The notes beneath the pieces are model-generated. The model searched no databases. It worked only from the letters and a program-made list of their open reading frames with translations, and was not told the DNA's origin. Position numbers and translations under genes: made by a program. DNA of 64,000 nt from Patagioenas fasciata (lineage: Eukaryota > Chordata > Aves > Columbiformes > Columbidae). Within the stretch, counting starts at the first letter, position 1, and each line of letters begins with the position of its first letter. Where the stretch lies: NCBI RefSeq assembly GCF_037038585.1, contig NC_092523.1:45897501-45961500 (forward strand), given 5' to 3'. Below are positions 40,301 through 64,000 of this stretch, one piece after another.

Positions 40301-43300
40301 TGGGCTTTCAGCGTTGTGGGTGGTATAGAGTCTGCCTATGCAATTAAAGGACATAACCTGGAAGAGCTCAGTGTGCAGCAGGTTATTGACTGCTCATACA
40401 ATAATTATGGCTGCAGCGGGGGATCCACTGTTAGTGCTTTGAGCTGGCTGAACCAGGTTTGAAACTTTTCATAAATCTTAAATGCTTCCTTAACTTTCAT
40501 ATTGAAATTCTTTTTTACTGGGAAAAAGTGGTGGGGCAGATGAGTGTACAGCTCATCTGATTTTATTTTTTTTTAATGTATGTGTGTACATGTATGTATA
40601 TATTCATATACATATGTGTGTGTATATATATGTATGCGTACTTAGTCTGGAATCAAGAGACAGTTTTTTCAAGCAGAACTGAAACTTGATTGGAGTTTTA
40701 CAGTCTCTTTATGTTCTTGTGAATGTAACAAAACAATCTGCAGGGATTGAAAATAATGTTCCTTGAAAGCTACAGTATTTCCACTGATTCCAATTGGAAC
40801 TGCAGACATACCGTACCAGTCGAGAAAGATCCATTTATCCATGCGTTGTTTTGTGGATTTGAGTGTCCAGTTTAGTCACCAGTATCTGGGGAAAAGGAGA
40901 GATGTTGAGATTTTCCTGCTTTCAAATGCCAGTGGTTTTTGTTGCAAACCCTGTAAAATCATGTAGGAGCATGGAGAACCTCAGGATGAAATTGACTTTG
41001 TTTTACTTGCCACCCAAAACAATGAAAACGCAGATATAATTTCTACTTTAGTTGTAGCTAACACATTTTATTGATGAAAAATGCAAAATGTGTTTTAATA
41101 TATGTAAGCAGAAACATTTTAGTATCTTTGAATATCTAGGACAATAGTTTGAGTTGCAATAATATAAAAATAGTTCCATAGTTTTCTGAAGTTTTGAAAA
41201 GAAGCTGATTGTCCTTTTTAAAAAACTGTAATTCTACCCTTAAAGATTCATATAACCCCAGCTAGTAACAGTCTAGATAACTTGCTTAAGTTTGCGTTTC
41301 AAGAAAGACAGAAGATATTCATCTGGAGTCCTCTGAAGCAAAATTCTGTCTTGTTTGACAACAGAGGGACTCCAAATGAATTAGACTGGAGGAGACACTG
41401 TCACAAGCAAACCACTCTGCAGAAGACAAGGAAAGTGTAAAAGGTTGAAGCAATAGCTTTATAGCTGGACTTTGAACTGTCTCAGCCATTATAATACTTT
41501 ATACACTAGCATGAGGATTTGATGCTAATAGCAGAATTGGACTGAATTTCAATGTTTTATATACCTGTTCCAGGGATATTTGTGGTTCTTCAACTGTCCC
41601 ATGGAGGGGATAATTTTGTGTGTAGATGTCATTTGAAGAGAATGAGTAGTCATTCATTAAATGAATGCAGAGTCTCTGTGTCTTGAAATCTATGAAATTG
41701 CTTATAAGGCTAGTTTAAACCAGAGATACCTTTTACATTTTTTTCATTATTTAAAGATTTCTGAACACCTTCTGGAACTTTCTCTGCAAAAAAAAAGAAA
41801 CTAGAGATAGTATATATCTTACTTTCCAACAGGACATTCTTATTTCTAGTCTCACTAAGAACACACTGAATTTCGAGTGAGTTCTGTGGTCATTTTCAAT
41901 GTGCTTTGATCTGCATAGTGTTAAAGTCAAATGCATTAAATTCTCAGTAATTTGTCTTCTTGCAGACAAAGGTAAAACTCGTGAGAGATTCAGAATACGC
42001 TTTTAAAGCTCAGACAGGACTGTGCCATTATTTTGGTCACTCGGATTTTGGAGTTTCAATAACAGGATTTGCTGCATATGACTTCAGGTAGCTGCTATTG
42101 ATTCTTTTTATTTGCTGTACCTTTCCTTCTGTTTTCGCTGACTGTGGAGTAAGCGGGGGCCAATAGTGCATTGATCAGCCAAAGGTCATGAGGTTGATTG
42201 CGTCAGTGTTGTAACTGTTCACTGCATTAATACATAACGCTTTTTAGGGTTATGACTTGCCACAGTGAATCCACTCAACCCTGCCACCACTAACCTTGTT
42301 CAAATTAGAAAGCTTAAGTCAGTGTTTTGAAATTAGATCTTTTCAGTTGGCTGGGTTTAAAGTAGAACATTGAGTCAGTTACCATTTTAAATATATGCTA
42401 AGTGAACATTACATTGCTTAAGTATCAGAAAAGTTATATCCTACCAATAGTAACTGGAATTTGTCAAAAAATTTAGTAACTAATTAGTTACTTCAGTATT
42501 CATCCATTTACATACCCACCCACATCCTCTTCCAGTCCATGACTTAGCAAACAGTGTTGCCAACTGTATTTTGTAAATACAACTGATAGTTTTAAAGATT
42601 TCTGTACCAAGAAAGTTTGTTTCTAATTTTTATCAGTACAACAAGCTGAACTTCAAGACAAGAAACTTAATTTTGAGTAGAAATTGAATTACTGCCAGAT
42701 AGAAGTAACTTAGATCAATTATATCTTTGCCAGTCTGTATTTGCCAAGTTTAGTCATTACACATACCATGCAGTGATAAAGATTTCCTATTCCAGATGCT
42801 AATGGTAATATCTGATAGTGTAATGTCCTGTGTTTTGATATGTTTGAGACACATATTTTAGTCCATTATTATGTATAATATCAGAGGTACTTCTGCGTGT
42901 TGCAAGAACTAATGGGAAATAATAATACAGACTAATGTTTTGTCCAAAGCTGGTTTTTAATTGAGTGATGGATAAAAGGTGCATAGTGCTCACCATTGCC
43001 CACTGACTTGACCCAGAAACCTGCTTCTTTTTAATAGCACTGTATATTTGTATCTAGACCTTTCCTGTAGTCTGCATGCCCTATATTTGTATTACTATGT
43101 TGTAGTATATGAAATACATATTTATTGATGTATGTTATGTGGCGTGTAGAACTTAAGAGGAAAGAGTTTAGTTATTTGATCTTTAAATTATACATAACAA
43201 GTAGATTACTACCTTTCCAGTTGCTTTAATGTGCTAACATAAGTCACTCTGCATTATCACTAACTCCTTTCACAGCGGCCAGGAAGAAGAAATGATGAGG

Positions 43301-45685
43301 ATGCTCATTAACTGGGGTCCTTTGGCAGTAACAGTAGATGCGGTCAGCTGGCAGGATTATCTTGGGGGGATCATACAGTATCACTGCTCCAGTGGAAGAG
43401 CAAATCATGCTGTTCTCATCACTGGTTTTGACAGAACAGGTATGTTTCCATCAACTGAACTTTAACATGCTTTTTCTCGTACTGGAAACTTATTTTCCTG
43501 TGGGGCAAGTGATTAAAATACAGATCTGAATGTTCTATTGAGAGCTCTTTGCTTTGGTGTCATATCAGTTCTGGAAGCACTGTCTGATCTCAGAAGAAAA
43601 ACTCATCTGTGCTTCTTCAGTTCTGTGGGACTTCATGCTCTTGTAAAGCCGCAGATACAGCTTTACACTGGCAGAGGATATATCCAGTCTGTTCAACACT
43701 GACTATTAGCTCTGTCCTCTTTGTGAACAGCAGTAGGCTTCACTGTACTATATCATAAAAACCATCAGAAACTATAAGATACTAAAATGGTAATTATCTG
43801 TGTAGAGTGCTAGAAGTTTTTTATGATTCCCACATTTCATGTTGCCTATTGTTTATGAAAATGTCTCTTCCAGGTAGTATCCCTTACTGGATTGTACAGA
43901 ACTCATGGGGACCTACGTGGGGAATAGATGGCTATGTTCGCGTTAAGATAGGCAGCAATGTCTGTGGTGAGTCTGGCAAAAATAATTGAAGTGTTAAAGC
44001 CCATATGCTGGGATCTGTTCCTCCATATAAGTAAAGCAATATAATGGGATCCTCGGAGAGGAAATATGAATCATTGCCATGTTTTGAGAAAGGTTAGATG
44101 AGTCCAGGTGGAAAAATACATAAAGCAGTTGCTAGTTCACCAGGACATATGGTTGAATAACTGAAAAACACCATACAAAGGTAGAGCCATATAAGGTATA
44201 ACAAATAAAGTGCTCTTGTACCTCACCACATGGAGGTAATGGCACTGTAAAGTATACAGTTATGTGTCACCGTTCTAGATCAGTGCCATCGCTATATTCA
44301 GTGTAGGTAAACAGCTGCTGTCCTTTTCTGTTGGGTGCAATTTTCTCTGGGCTCAGTTTAGCACACGAAGATGGAAAGTGGATTTGGCCATGATGGGAAT
44401 TGTGTACCCTGCTTGTGACTTTTCTTGTAGGATACAGGTATATACGTTCAGTGCTAGCTCCCTCTCCCACCCTATTACCATTAGCCTGAGATTTTTCTTG
44501 GTGTTTGAGGGCATTTTGTAGCGTTAAGTACACAGTTTCTTCTGAGTTACTGAATATGGAGGTAAGGCAGGTGAAGCTCCTGTTTACCAGCGAACATTGC
44601 TGACCCAAATTGCTGGGATTGGACTGCTAGATAGTGAGTGGTGTGTGTCCATTGAGTTTTTGCCTGTTAGATTAACACTGTAGGTCCTCTGTTGGCTTTT
44701 CCCTTCCATGGATGTTTCACAGTAGCTCTCGCAGTAATTGTAAAAGGTGTTAGATGATGTAAGTCATCTGCAGATAAGAATTGATAATATTCAGTTTCCC
44801 TACACTCAGTGAAGATCAGCACAATGTATCCAATCACAGCTTTCCCATGTTGCTGAAACTTTTGTTCTTGTTGTTGTCATATAAACAGTTTGGGAAGAGA
44901 AATTTAGAAGTAGTGATAATTAAAACAATTGTAGAAGTAGTCTGGAAGAACAGTTGTGTTGTTTTCAAAATCCATTCTCTCAATAAAGCAGGATCTTTCA
45001 CATTTTCTGTAGTGTGTCCCACAAGAAGAATCTAGGAAAGGCCAGTAGTTGCTGTTTTCCCCCACAGATGTCTTCTGATTTAGATGTGCTCTGACAACAC
45101 TTTTGAGGGTATAAGAGCCGTTGCCCTTTAATACCTTCACAGGCTGTAGTCAGACTTTGCTTTCAGTGCTGCAATGAATGCACCAATGCAAAAAGAACTG
45201 AGCATAAGTAAAAGCCCAGTTTGTCCTGTGTCTGTGTGCCAAAATGCATCTTGTAATGGAATTTGTGACCACTAGTCTCTTGCTGAGCTTTGAAAGCTGC
45301 ATAGCTTCATGTCGTCTATCCATTGCTAAGGAATATGATTAAAAAGCTAAGAGAATATTAAGGTTTAGGTTGCTTTTCAGCACCAGATTGGGCCAATGCT
45401 GTATCTTCAAAAAGGATCTAAAGTTTTGAACATGAAAGCAGGGGAGGCAGGATTGTAAAGCACAGCTAAAATGGTGCGAGGCAATGAAGAAATAGAAAGG
45501 TTGCAGCTGAGTCCATACCCCACCACCAGCAGTTCACCTGTTGTCATGGCATGGAGAAGAGAGGCCATTGTATGAATGTGAATTCTAGGAACTTACTTCT
45601 GGCAGGCCTCCACTTCTGGTATTTATTATTTTTTTTTGTTTCATTTGTAGGTATAGCAGATACAGTTTCATCGGTATTTGTTTGA
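36692..45685 (+). CDS. CTSO: Cathepsin O, lysosomal cysteine protease (8 coding exons)
   Basis: A papain-family (C1A) protease that degrades proteins in lysosomes. Coding exons: 36692-36856, 37808-37913, 38982-39115, 40289-40456, 41966-42087, 43276-43439, 43874-43966 and 45651-45685. These join to 987 nt, giving 328 aa; human CTSO is 321. All introns are GT-AG and keep phase. Residues 1-16 (MLVLVLLCC...) form a signal peptide. The propeptide is about 17-114, with sequons N65-S-S and N71-M-T. The mature enzyme starts near residue 115, just before FDWRD. Active-site residues are Q133 (oxyanion hole), C139 in CGGCW, H276 in NHAVLITGF and N296 in NSWG. The cathepsin O C-terminus after NVCG matches the human form (IADxVSSxFV). 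I chose the ATG at 36692 because it begins the hydrophobic signal. An in-frame ATG at 36593 would add 33 residues. The fit to mammalian CTSO across every exon is unambiguous. Confidence 0.97.
37914..38981 (+). other. CTSO: CTSO intron 2
   Basis: Phase-1 intron with donor GTACGT and acceptor tgtgtttag. It holds the A/AAC-rich low-complexity block at 38627-38710. Nothing else is recognised. Confidence 0.8.
38627..38710. repeat. A-rich/AAC low-complexity block
   Basis: A pure A run of about 15 followed by aac, caaac and aaccc units inside CTSO intron 2. It reads as a decayed poly-A or simple repeat. Confidence 0.85.
39116..40288 (+). other. CTSO: CTSO intron 3
   Basis: Phase-0 intron, donor GTAAGT and acceptor tttgtaccag. 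No repeat or internal gene is recognised. Confidence 0.8.
40457..41965 (+). other. CTSO: CTSO intron 4
   Basis: Phase-0 intron, donor GTTTGA (weaker than the others) and acceptor cttcttgcag. It contains a TG/TA simple repeat at about 40575-40640. Nothing else is recognised. Confidence 0.8.
40575..40640. repeat. TG/TA/CATA simple repeat
   Basis: Interleaved tgtatg, tgtgtg and tatata dinucleotide runs within CTSO intron 4. Likely length polymorphic. Confidence 0.85.
42088..43275 (+). other. CTSO: CTSO intron 5
   Basis: Phase-2 intron, donor GTAGCT and acceptor cctttcacag. No internal feature is recognised. Confidence 0.8.
43440..43873 (+). other. CTSO: CTSO intron 6
   Basis: Phase-1 intron, donor GTATGT and acceptor tctcttccag. 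No internal feature is recognised. Confidence 0.8.
43967..45650 (+). other. CTSO: CTSO intron 7
   Basis: Phase-1 intron, donor GTGAGT and acceptor tcatttgtag. Reading through the donor would add a short tail ending at a TGA near 43989. The spliced tail restores the conserved cathepsin O C-terminus, which supports the last exon. Confidence 0.8.
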
Positions 45686-47575
45686 CACTTACTGGCCCAA
45701 GACTATGATTAACATTTGGATAATAGTTTGGCACACACTTTATGAGAAGATTTACTTCAAAGCAACATTTTCTGAAATAAGAAATGACTGTAAGGACAAT
45801 TCCTGCTCTTAGGCAGTACAGGAATAAGTTGGTGGGAGTTTTTAAATGTGGTTTTATTTGGAATGTGTGTTGCATATCAAAGCTCTCATGGAATCAGAAG
45901 ACTCTGAATCAACTGCAGAGTACACGAAAAGAAGTTACAAAGATGGACTGAAACTGTGAATGTGAAGTCTATCCAGCTGTTGAATACTACTCCATTAAAA
46001 AAAAAAAGCTTACAAGGAAAGTAGTGATGAAAAATAAGGAATTGGATGAAATGATCAATAGTATGACAGAATATAATCAAAATGCTTTGAATATAAGAAG
46101 AACCATGATTAGGTCTGCTTTTATTGGCTGGGAAGGAAGGGCAGGTGGAAGAATATATTCTCTCTGTTTTGCTTTGATGCCTCTCTTGGCTTTTCTAGCA
46201 CCTCTGACAAATACATTTTTGCCTCATTTTTGTGAAATCCTACTTTTTCTCTACAGCTAGAATAATAGAAGAGGGAAATGGAGAGCCAAAGTTGTTTTCT
46301 GAGCATCCACTGTTTCTGAAGTGCCGCAGTCCTTCAGTTTCAGTCTTCAGACCTTTATCAGGTAAATACAACTTCAGAGCTCTTCAGAGCTGGGAGTGTG
46401 TTTTGGAAAGTGCCTGGAATAGTTGTTAGATGGATAGAAAAGTAGTAACTGTATTCGAGACAAACTGAGGCAGTTCTAGTTGGTTTAACATCCTTTGTCC
46501 TGGCAGGATGTATGTGTTTGCAAATCAGCCTTTCCGTGCTTTGAGGGCTGTGTCAGGTCCATGCCTCCTCTCTTCTCTACTTCATAACTAAGTTAAGCCA
46601 GTGCAAAGCAGAAATTAAAAACCTTATTTATTATAGAAAAAATGGTGAGGGTGGGGTTTGTTAATATATATTGGGCACGTTTAGAAAATCAGCAGTTATA
46701 CAATACTCCAAATAGAATGGATGTTAAATTTCCCTACATGAATTGAATTAATATAGGTGGGACTTGCTGGCAATCAAAAGTTGGTTCCAGCCCTGTTGAC
46801 CTGTAAAATTGCATTTGCAGACAAAGGTAACTAAAATTCACAACCAAACATGTAATTCCAAAATGCTTTGAGTCTTTAATCTTGAATGCTTTACCTGTAT
46901 CCTTTCTAAAGCACTACTATGAAAAGTATTGAAGCAATTCTGTAATTTTTTGCATTCAGTTACTGTACCGTGTCAATAGATCACTGCATTATTATCTTTT
47001 TATGACAAATGCAATCATAATAGTCTATTGTGAGTATTATAATTTTAGTCCTTCTACTTCTAAGTGTTAATATTTTAAATTAAAGGAAGACCAAGTGCTA
47101 TGTTCTCACTATTTCATGTTCTGCTACTTACTGAGTTTACTGGCTGAAAACTTCAGATTAACAAGAGGGGAAGTCTTCTGTAGTCTTACAGTCTTCTGTA
47201 GTATGGCCTTCCCTTAGCAGTTTACAAACAACAATAGCACTCCTCTGTAACTGGAAAACAATAGCCAAAGGTCCTAATTGGCATTGATGAGAGTAATGTT
47301 GTTATAGTAGTATCAAAAACAGACGTTCCACCAGTGTTTTTGAGGTGGTACTACCAAGTATAAGTACCTAAAGTGCTAAGATAAAGAGCAACTCACCAGA
47401 AATTAAGGCCTACAGTGTATTTCCAAGGGAAGCATTTAAAAAGATGAGAATCCATCAATAAGAAGACAACACAGCTTTATCAATATTCTATGGCCAAATT
47501 TGCCTTGCTTTTATCATATATCCATTTTATCCTTATTTCAATGAAATTTTTAATAAAAAACACTTTAAACACCTG
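45686..47575 (+). other. CTSO: CTSO 3' UTR (probable extent)
   Basis: No coding sequence follows the stop codon. The first canonical AATAAA is at 47552-47557, followed by a GT-rich 'gtattgttgtttgg' downstream element. ATTAAA variants occur earlier (45993, about 46614 and about 47082), so shorter 3' ends are possible. The exact end needs transcript data. Confidence 0.55.
47552..47557 (+). terminator. CTSO: Probable CTSO poly(A) signal AATAAA
   Basis: Canonical hexamer in 'tttaataaaaaac' with a GT-rich element about 25 bases downstream. It is the first canonical hexamer after the CTSO stop. Confidence 0.55.
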
Positions 47576-47644
47576 TCGTATTGTTGTTTGGACTTTATGC
47601 TTGCTTTAGAAGAAGACTTAACAAACTATGAGCTTTAATGCTGC

Positions 47645-47650
47645 TTTATT
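47645..47650 (-). terminator. TDO2: Probable TDO2 poly(A) signal AATAAA
   Basis: On the - strand the sequence reads 'cttcaaataaagcag', then a T/GT-rich 'atagtttgttaag'. It lies about 615 nt past the TDO2 stop codon, a reasonable 3' UTR length. Cleavage would fall near 47.62 kb. Confidence 0.55.
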
Positions 47651-48263
47651 TGAAGTGCAAAGTAAGTACTTATTTATATCTGCTGTTCTTAACAGTATTT
47701 CTACAGAAGGGATTTACATTCACATGTAACATATAGCAACATGATTCTTGATGTATGTAAAAGTTCAAGCTACTTTGGTTTCTATAGATTCAGGACTTTT
47801 TCAAATCTAACCTTTGAAACTCTTAACCCAAAATTCATTTTGAAATTCCACTGGAGCTCAGAAACCAATATTCTTCTGAAGATGATGAGACTAATTACAT
47901 CTTCAACTAGAAGTTGCCATTACACAAACAAATATAAAAATACGTACAAATAAGACCTGTTAATGATAATTCTGAGCAATCTTCTCTAGGTGTAGCTTTT
48001 AAGAAGCCAACTAAGAGTTAATTTGGTCATTGAGTTGAATTGGGGTATCATTTTAGTCTTAATGTAGGCTAACTCAATACAGATGATTTTTTTCCACAAT
48101 TAAGTTTCTTCCATAAGCCAATCATTCTATTCACATAGCTGTCATACATAAATACATATTTACACACCCATACTCCATGAGAGCAGCTGTTGTATTTGAG
48201 GGGCAGCACCACTCAAGGTGAAAGCCCTGAAGTTCTTTGCAGCAACCAGTCTAGAAAGGCGGG

Positions 48264-60126
<11,863 letters not shown>

Positions 60127-60213
60127 GATTCCAGGATCCAAACTCGCCAAGCTGTGCACCAGGGAATATACTCTGTTACTGTTCCCAAATCCACTGCAGC
60201 CACTCTATATGTA
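60127..60213 (-). promoter_or_regulatory. TDO2: TDO2 proximal promoter (tentative)
   Basis: On the - strand upstream of the ATG there are two TATA-like motifs: 'gagtatattc' (60163-60174 region) and 'acatatagag' (60203-60212). They would place the transcription start about 15 or about 50 nt before the ATG respectively. Between them 'gggaacagtaacag' contains one half of a glucocorticoid-response element. Glucocorticoid induction of TDO2 is established in rat liver, but a half-site alone proves nothing. There is no CpG island, in keeping with a tissue-restricted gene. Confidence 0.35.
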
Positions 60214-63200
60214 ACCTTAGCTCACCGCCTAGGCCAGCCCCCAAATTCTCCTCCTTAGCCCTCAGCCCATCCCCGCTATTCAGTAATTACAGAAACTATC
60301 GCAGCACAAAGGTCAGTAATTTCATGTTGTGTTTGCTCTCCAGGATTTTTTTTTTTTTTTTGGTCAGTCAAAACAGGAATGGCTGGCATACGTGCTTTGT
60401 CCTATGAAAAACACTTTTTGTAGTTTTTACTGCAAGATTTCCATCAGTTGCTTCTTTGAGGATCAACACTGGTGTAAGGGGTAAGTGAATGAGAGGTCTG
60501 TTTGTGAGAAAAAGGCAATATTTAATAAATTCAGGAATTGTTAAAGCAGGTTTGTAACTTGCAGCCCTCTGTATCAAAAGATACTTTTAAGTTTAAGAGC
60601 TGAAACATATGGAAGAGGAAAGGGAGGGAAAACATATTTATATGGAAGATTGAATAATGCTTGTAATGGATCTCAAGTAATAGACATACTTTCAAAAAAA
60701 TGCACAAAGGTTAAGTAAAAAAAATAAAAATAATCAGGTACATCTCATGCTATTTTTCCAGAGGTTTAATTCATGAAAATTCCTTAATTTTATTTCCTCA
60801 CACAGAAGTTTTACTCTCGTTTGTTGACAAATGTTACCCAATTCTGTTTGATCATCAGCTTAACACACAATGAAGTAACATGTAACCAGTGTGTGCTTCT
60901 TTCCTGCCTGCCAGCATTTTCTGAAAAAAAAAAAAAAAAAAAGTTAAAGCTCAGTTTTACTGCAAACAAAGCTCCAGGGCCCCTGTGACCCCAAACCATT
61001 TGCTGTCTGCAAGGCTTCCACTGTTTGATGGTGTCTGTGTAGTGGTTTTGGCTGTTCCAGCCACTTAAGAATAGTTGCCTCATAAAAATGTCATTTGTAC
61101 TTCATGGGGGATGGGACACACACTCTGCTAAGCCTCATGCTGTATGTCAAGCTGTACAAATATTAGCTTAAAACTAAACTGAGCCACAAGAAAAGTAGGA
61201 CTTCACTAGGGAAACCTATCAGCAAGGTCAAGGTGTTCCTCCTTTATGATGTAAAGCCTGACAGAGTAAAATAATCCACTCACCACACACAGGTACATAT
61301 CTGCTCAGGATGTTGGCAATAGAGATGAAAACGAAGAGTGCACTGGCATATACATCAGAAATTGAACGTTGAAAATGGCTTTTCACCATCCAGTTTGCAC
61401 TCAAACAGCCTGGTTACAAACATAGTAATCTCCTCTTGCATCCACAGATCTCAAAGGCATGCATAAGGAAGGCTTATCTTGTCATTTCTATACCTTCAAT
61501 TGAAGCATCTGGACTGAGACTCCACAGTGAAAACAAACTTTCTGTTACCTTTTCTCACAGTACAAGTGAAGAAAGAGTGAAAAACTAACAAAAAGAAGGA
61601 CAGTTGAAAAACATCGAACTCTTAACCCCACCAAATAAGTTAACGGTCTGTTTCCTTGTGCGGTTTCAATTTCTTCTGTGGGACACAGAGTGTAATAAAA
61701 CTCCAGAGCAATGGTCTCTGGCTTGCAGGCTTTGTATTATCTACTCAGTAGGTGAAGGACTTTGAAGTCTCAGAGTCCTTTTAAACTCTGTGCTTAACAG
61801 AACATCAGCTCCCTATTTGGGAAGTAATACTACCCTTAATCAATTCAGGGTTACCGAACTGTCTCAAAACCTAGCTGAGGATGCTATCTGAACCAAGCAC
61901 TATACAAACTTCTCACCTGATTCAGCGACTGACAAGGTTCAGTCAACCAAATAAATCAGCGAGACTACCATGATTTAGAAAATTATTTCCAGTATTTCCA
62001 ACATGTTAAAACTCTCTAAGGGCCTCAGAGCTGACTGGTCCCTAAGCACCTTTGTCCTAAAAAACACCAGCCTAGTAACACTTATGAAACATGGCAATCT
62101 GAATTAAACATGGCCTCTTCTCCTTGCTCTTGCTTGATGACCATGTTCACTTTCTCCACTTAAACCCTCTTGTACTAGTGTATTCAGAAAGCTTAGCTAT
62201 CCCCAGGACCCTCCTGCTGAGAGGACTTTCCCAAGCACCCCTGCGTCCTTTATCATCAATATCTGCCTTTGCATCAGTTCCTCTTGTATTTCACTATCAA
62301 CAAAGAACTCTATGATATCCATGAGAGGATTCAAAAATATGATTCTCCAAATCATCAGAAAACTGCAAAGACATTGGAAAAAAGAAACACAAGCAGTTTG
62401 TTTCAGGCCTACACTTGAGTGAAAAATATATTCCTCTAAACATGTTTGTATGTTGTACTTCAATTTAAAATAAGAAACAGAAATATTTTTTGTGGTGCTC
62501 TCAATACATGAAACACTGCTATCACAATATTCACTCAGATCCCAGAAAAGCCTCAACAATTTAACAATTCCTTTTCCTAGCGGGGATAATTAAAAGTAAG
62601 TAAGCTGTTACTTTCATATACAATGCAGAATGAAGATAGTAAGCTAAAGTTATATATTTTTATGAGAAAAAATATATGTTTTTAAGAAAAGACTACTTAG
62701 TAAATTTGTTTTCAAATGTTTTTAGCATCTAGAATACATACTCTATATTTTGTATATGCTTTATAGAGAGAATAGTACAGACTATATTCTTCACATTAAA
62801 TGCAAACCCATGTTTACCAGGCAAAGTACATGAAGTCTCTGATTTTGCACACAAACCAGAAATAATTTACTCTCTCTTTTCTATCATCTCTCATAGCTAA
62901 TCCCAAATTAAATAAATGTTCTGTCTAAAATGTAAGTAAATTCAATGAGTCTGATCTGATGCTTCAGTAATTTAACAGTCCACAATTCACTTCGAAATCT
63001 AGAAATGTTGGAAGTAGCTTCATGTCAACTTCTTGAGCAAAAGCCTGACCTCTTCCCTGCCCTGCCTCAAAAACAAGCAAAGTGAGACCACTGTATTCAT
63101 GTTTTATAGAGAGAAACAAAAAGTAGTATTGGACTTAAAGTTAGTAACTCCTACCTGCATTGCATATCTAGCCAGGCCAAGGTCTGTAGACCAACCATTT

Positions 63201-64000
63201 ACCAAAAAACTGGATAATATCATGGATAACATTATCCTTGCAACCATTCATTTAAGGAAATTTAATCTCATGCTAGCTGAGTTCTGCTCTCTAGCCATTC
63301 CAACTACAACAGATCTCAAACTATCCAAGATCAGTGGAGAAATAGGTCTTAATAAATAAATAAAACTACAGACAATGCAGAGCTGTCATTCATTCATCTT
63401 ACTGGCTACGTTCAGGTGATCTCAGTAAGGCTTCACAAATGTGTAATGAACCTGGTGCTAAATTATTTTTTTTTTTTTTTAAAAGTGACTTGTACTACCT
63501 GATGATGAAACTGTCGGTTGGCAGTGTAGATAACAGCACAGATTAAAAGAGCTCTCAGGTTTGGCCCAACTCAGAGCCTTCAACTCCAGCTTGGTTGCAG
63601 ACACCCTTAGAAATACACGTGCTTCTGCCATGCTGCTCAAATTTAGGGCTCACTGTAGGGATCTGAATTTTCTTTAAATGGTTTGAGTGGCCTTCATACC
63701 CTGACAGAGATTTTACAGCTACTTTGCCATCTCTTTATACTAGCAGAATCATAAATGAGTCTTGATGAAAAAGATCATCCATGTGAATATATCTGGAAGC
63801 AAAATGTAACCTTTATTTTAATTGATGGTACTGCTTTTTTCTCAAAATGCACCTCATTTCCCTTTTTTGTGCTGAACACTCATAACCACAAAGAAGATGT
63901 AACCACACACACAACTCTCTGTTCATGCTGTGGATGACCGAGCAAGGCTATGAAAACCAAGAGTGTGTGTGTGCCCTTGAGCTTTTATGTAGTTATTTAT
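60214..64000. other. TDO2 upstream flank, no gene recognised
   Basis: AT-rich DNA with homopolymer runs near 60350, 60924 and 63466. In mammals the next gene on this side is ASIC5. I looked for its N-terminal cytoplasmic and first membrane segments on both strands and found none, so it presumably lies beyond the window. Open frames here are short and match nothing known. Confidence 0.6.

Noticed and set aside
60214-64000. First exon of ASIC5, expected next to TDO2 by mammalian synteny
   Set aside because: No frame on either strand resembles the ASIC N-terminus or its first membrane segment, so the gene must lie outside the window if it is present.

Overview
The window is a piece of a bird nuclear chromosome. 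The evidence is large spliced genes, AT-rich intergenic DNA, repeated fragments of the avian LINE CR1, and two solo LTRs of a family familiar from bird genomes. I cannot name the species; a passerine or related neognath is plausible but is inference. No bacterial or plasmid features, tRNA, rRNA or CRISPR array were seen.

Two protein-coding genes are solid and were rebuilt exon by exon. Cathepsin O (CTSO) lies on the + strand in 8 coding exons (36692-45685; 328 aa). Tryptophan 2,3-dioxygenase (TDO2) lies on the - strand in 12 coding exons (60126 down to 48264; 406 aa). Every junction keeps frame and every splice site is consensus, except a GC donor at TDO2 intron 3. The genes are tail to tail, as in mammals. 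Their best poly(A) signals are under 100 bp apart, at about 47.55 and 47.65 kb.

Layout: 1-36.2 kb is an AT-rich flank on the upstream side of CTSO, with five CR1 fragments longer than 100 bp, one short CR1 end, and the two inverted solo LTRs (16137-16661 and 25002-25563). About 36.2-37.4 kb is the CTSO CpG island, with a GCCCC pentamer array just upstream of exon 1. 36.7-47.6 kb is CTSO and its 3' UTR. 47.6-60.1 kb is TDO2, with three CR1 insertions in introns. 60.2-64 kb is the TDO2 upstream flank, where I recognise no gene.

The two genes do unrelated jobs: lysosomal proteolysis and the first step of tryptophan breakdown in liver. Their adjacency is conserved synteny, not an operon. The most speculative lead is a phase-compatible chain of exon-like segments on the - strand from about 34.4 to 14.4 kb. 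It runs divergently from CTSO and matches no family I recognise. It may be a spliced transcript or a chance assembly, and it is reported as unproven.
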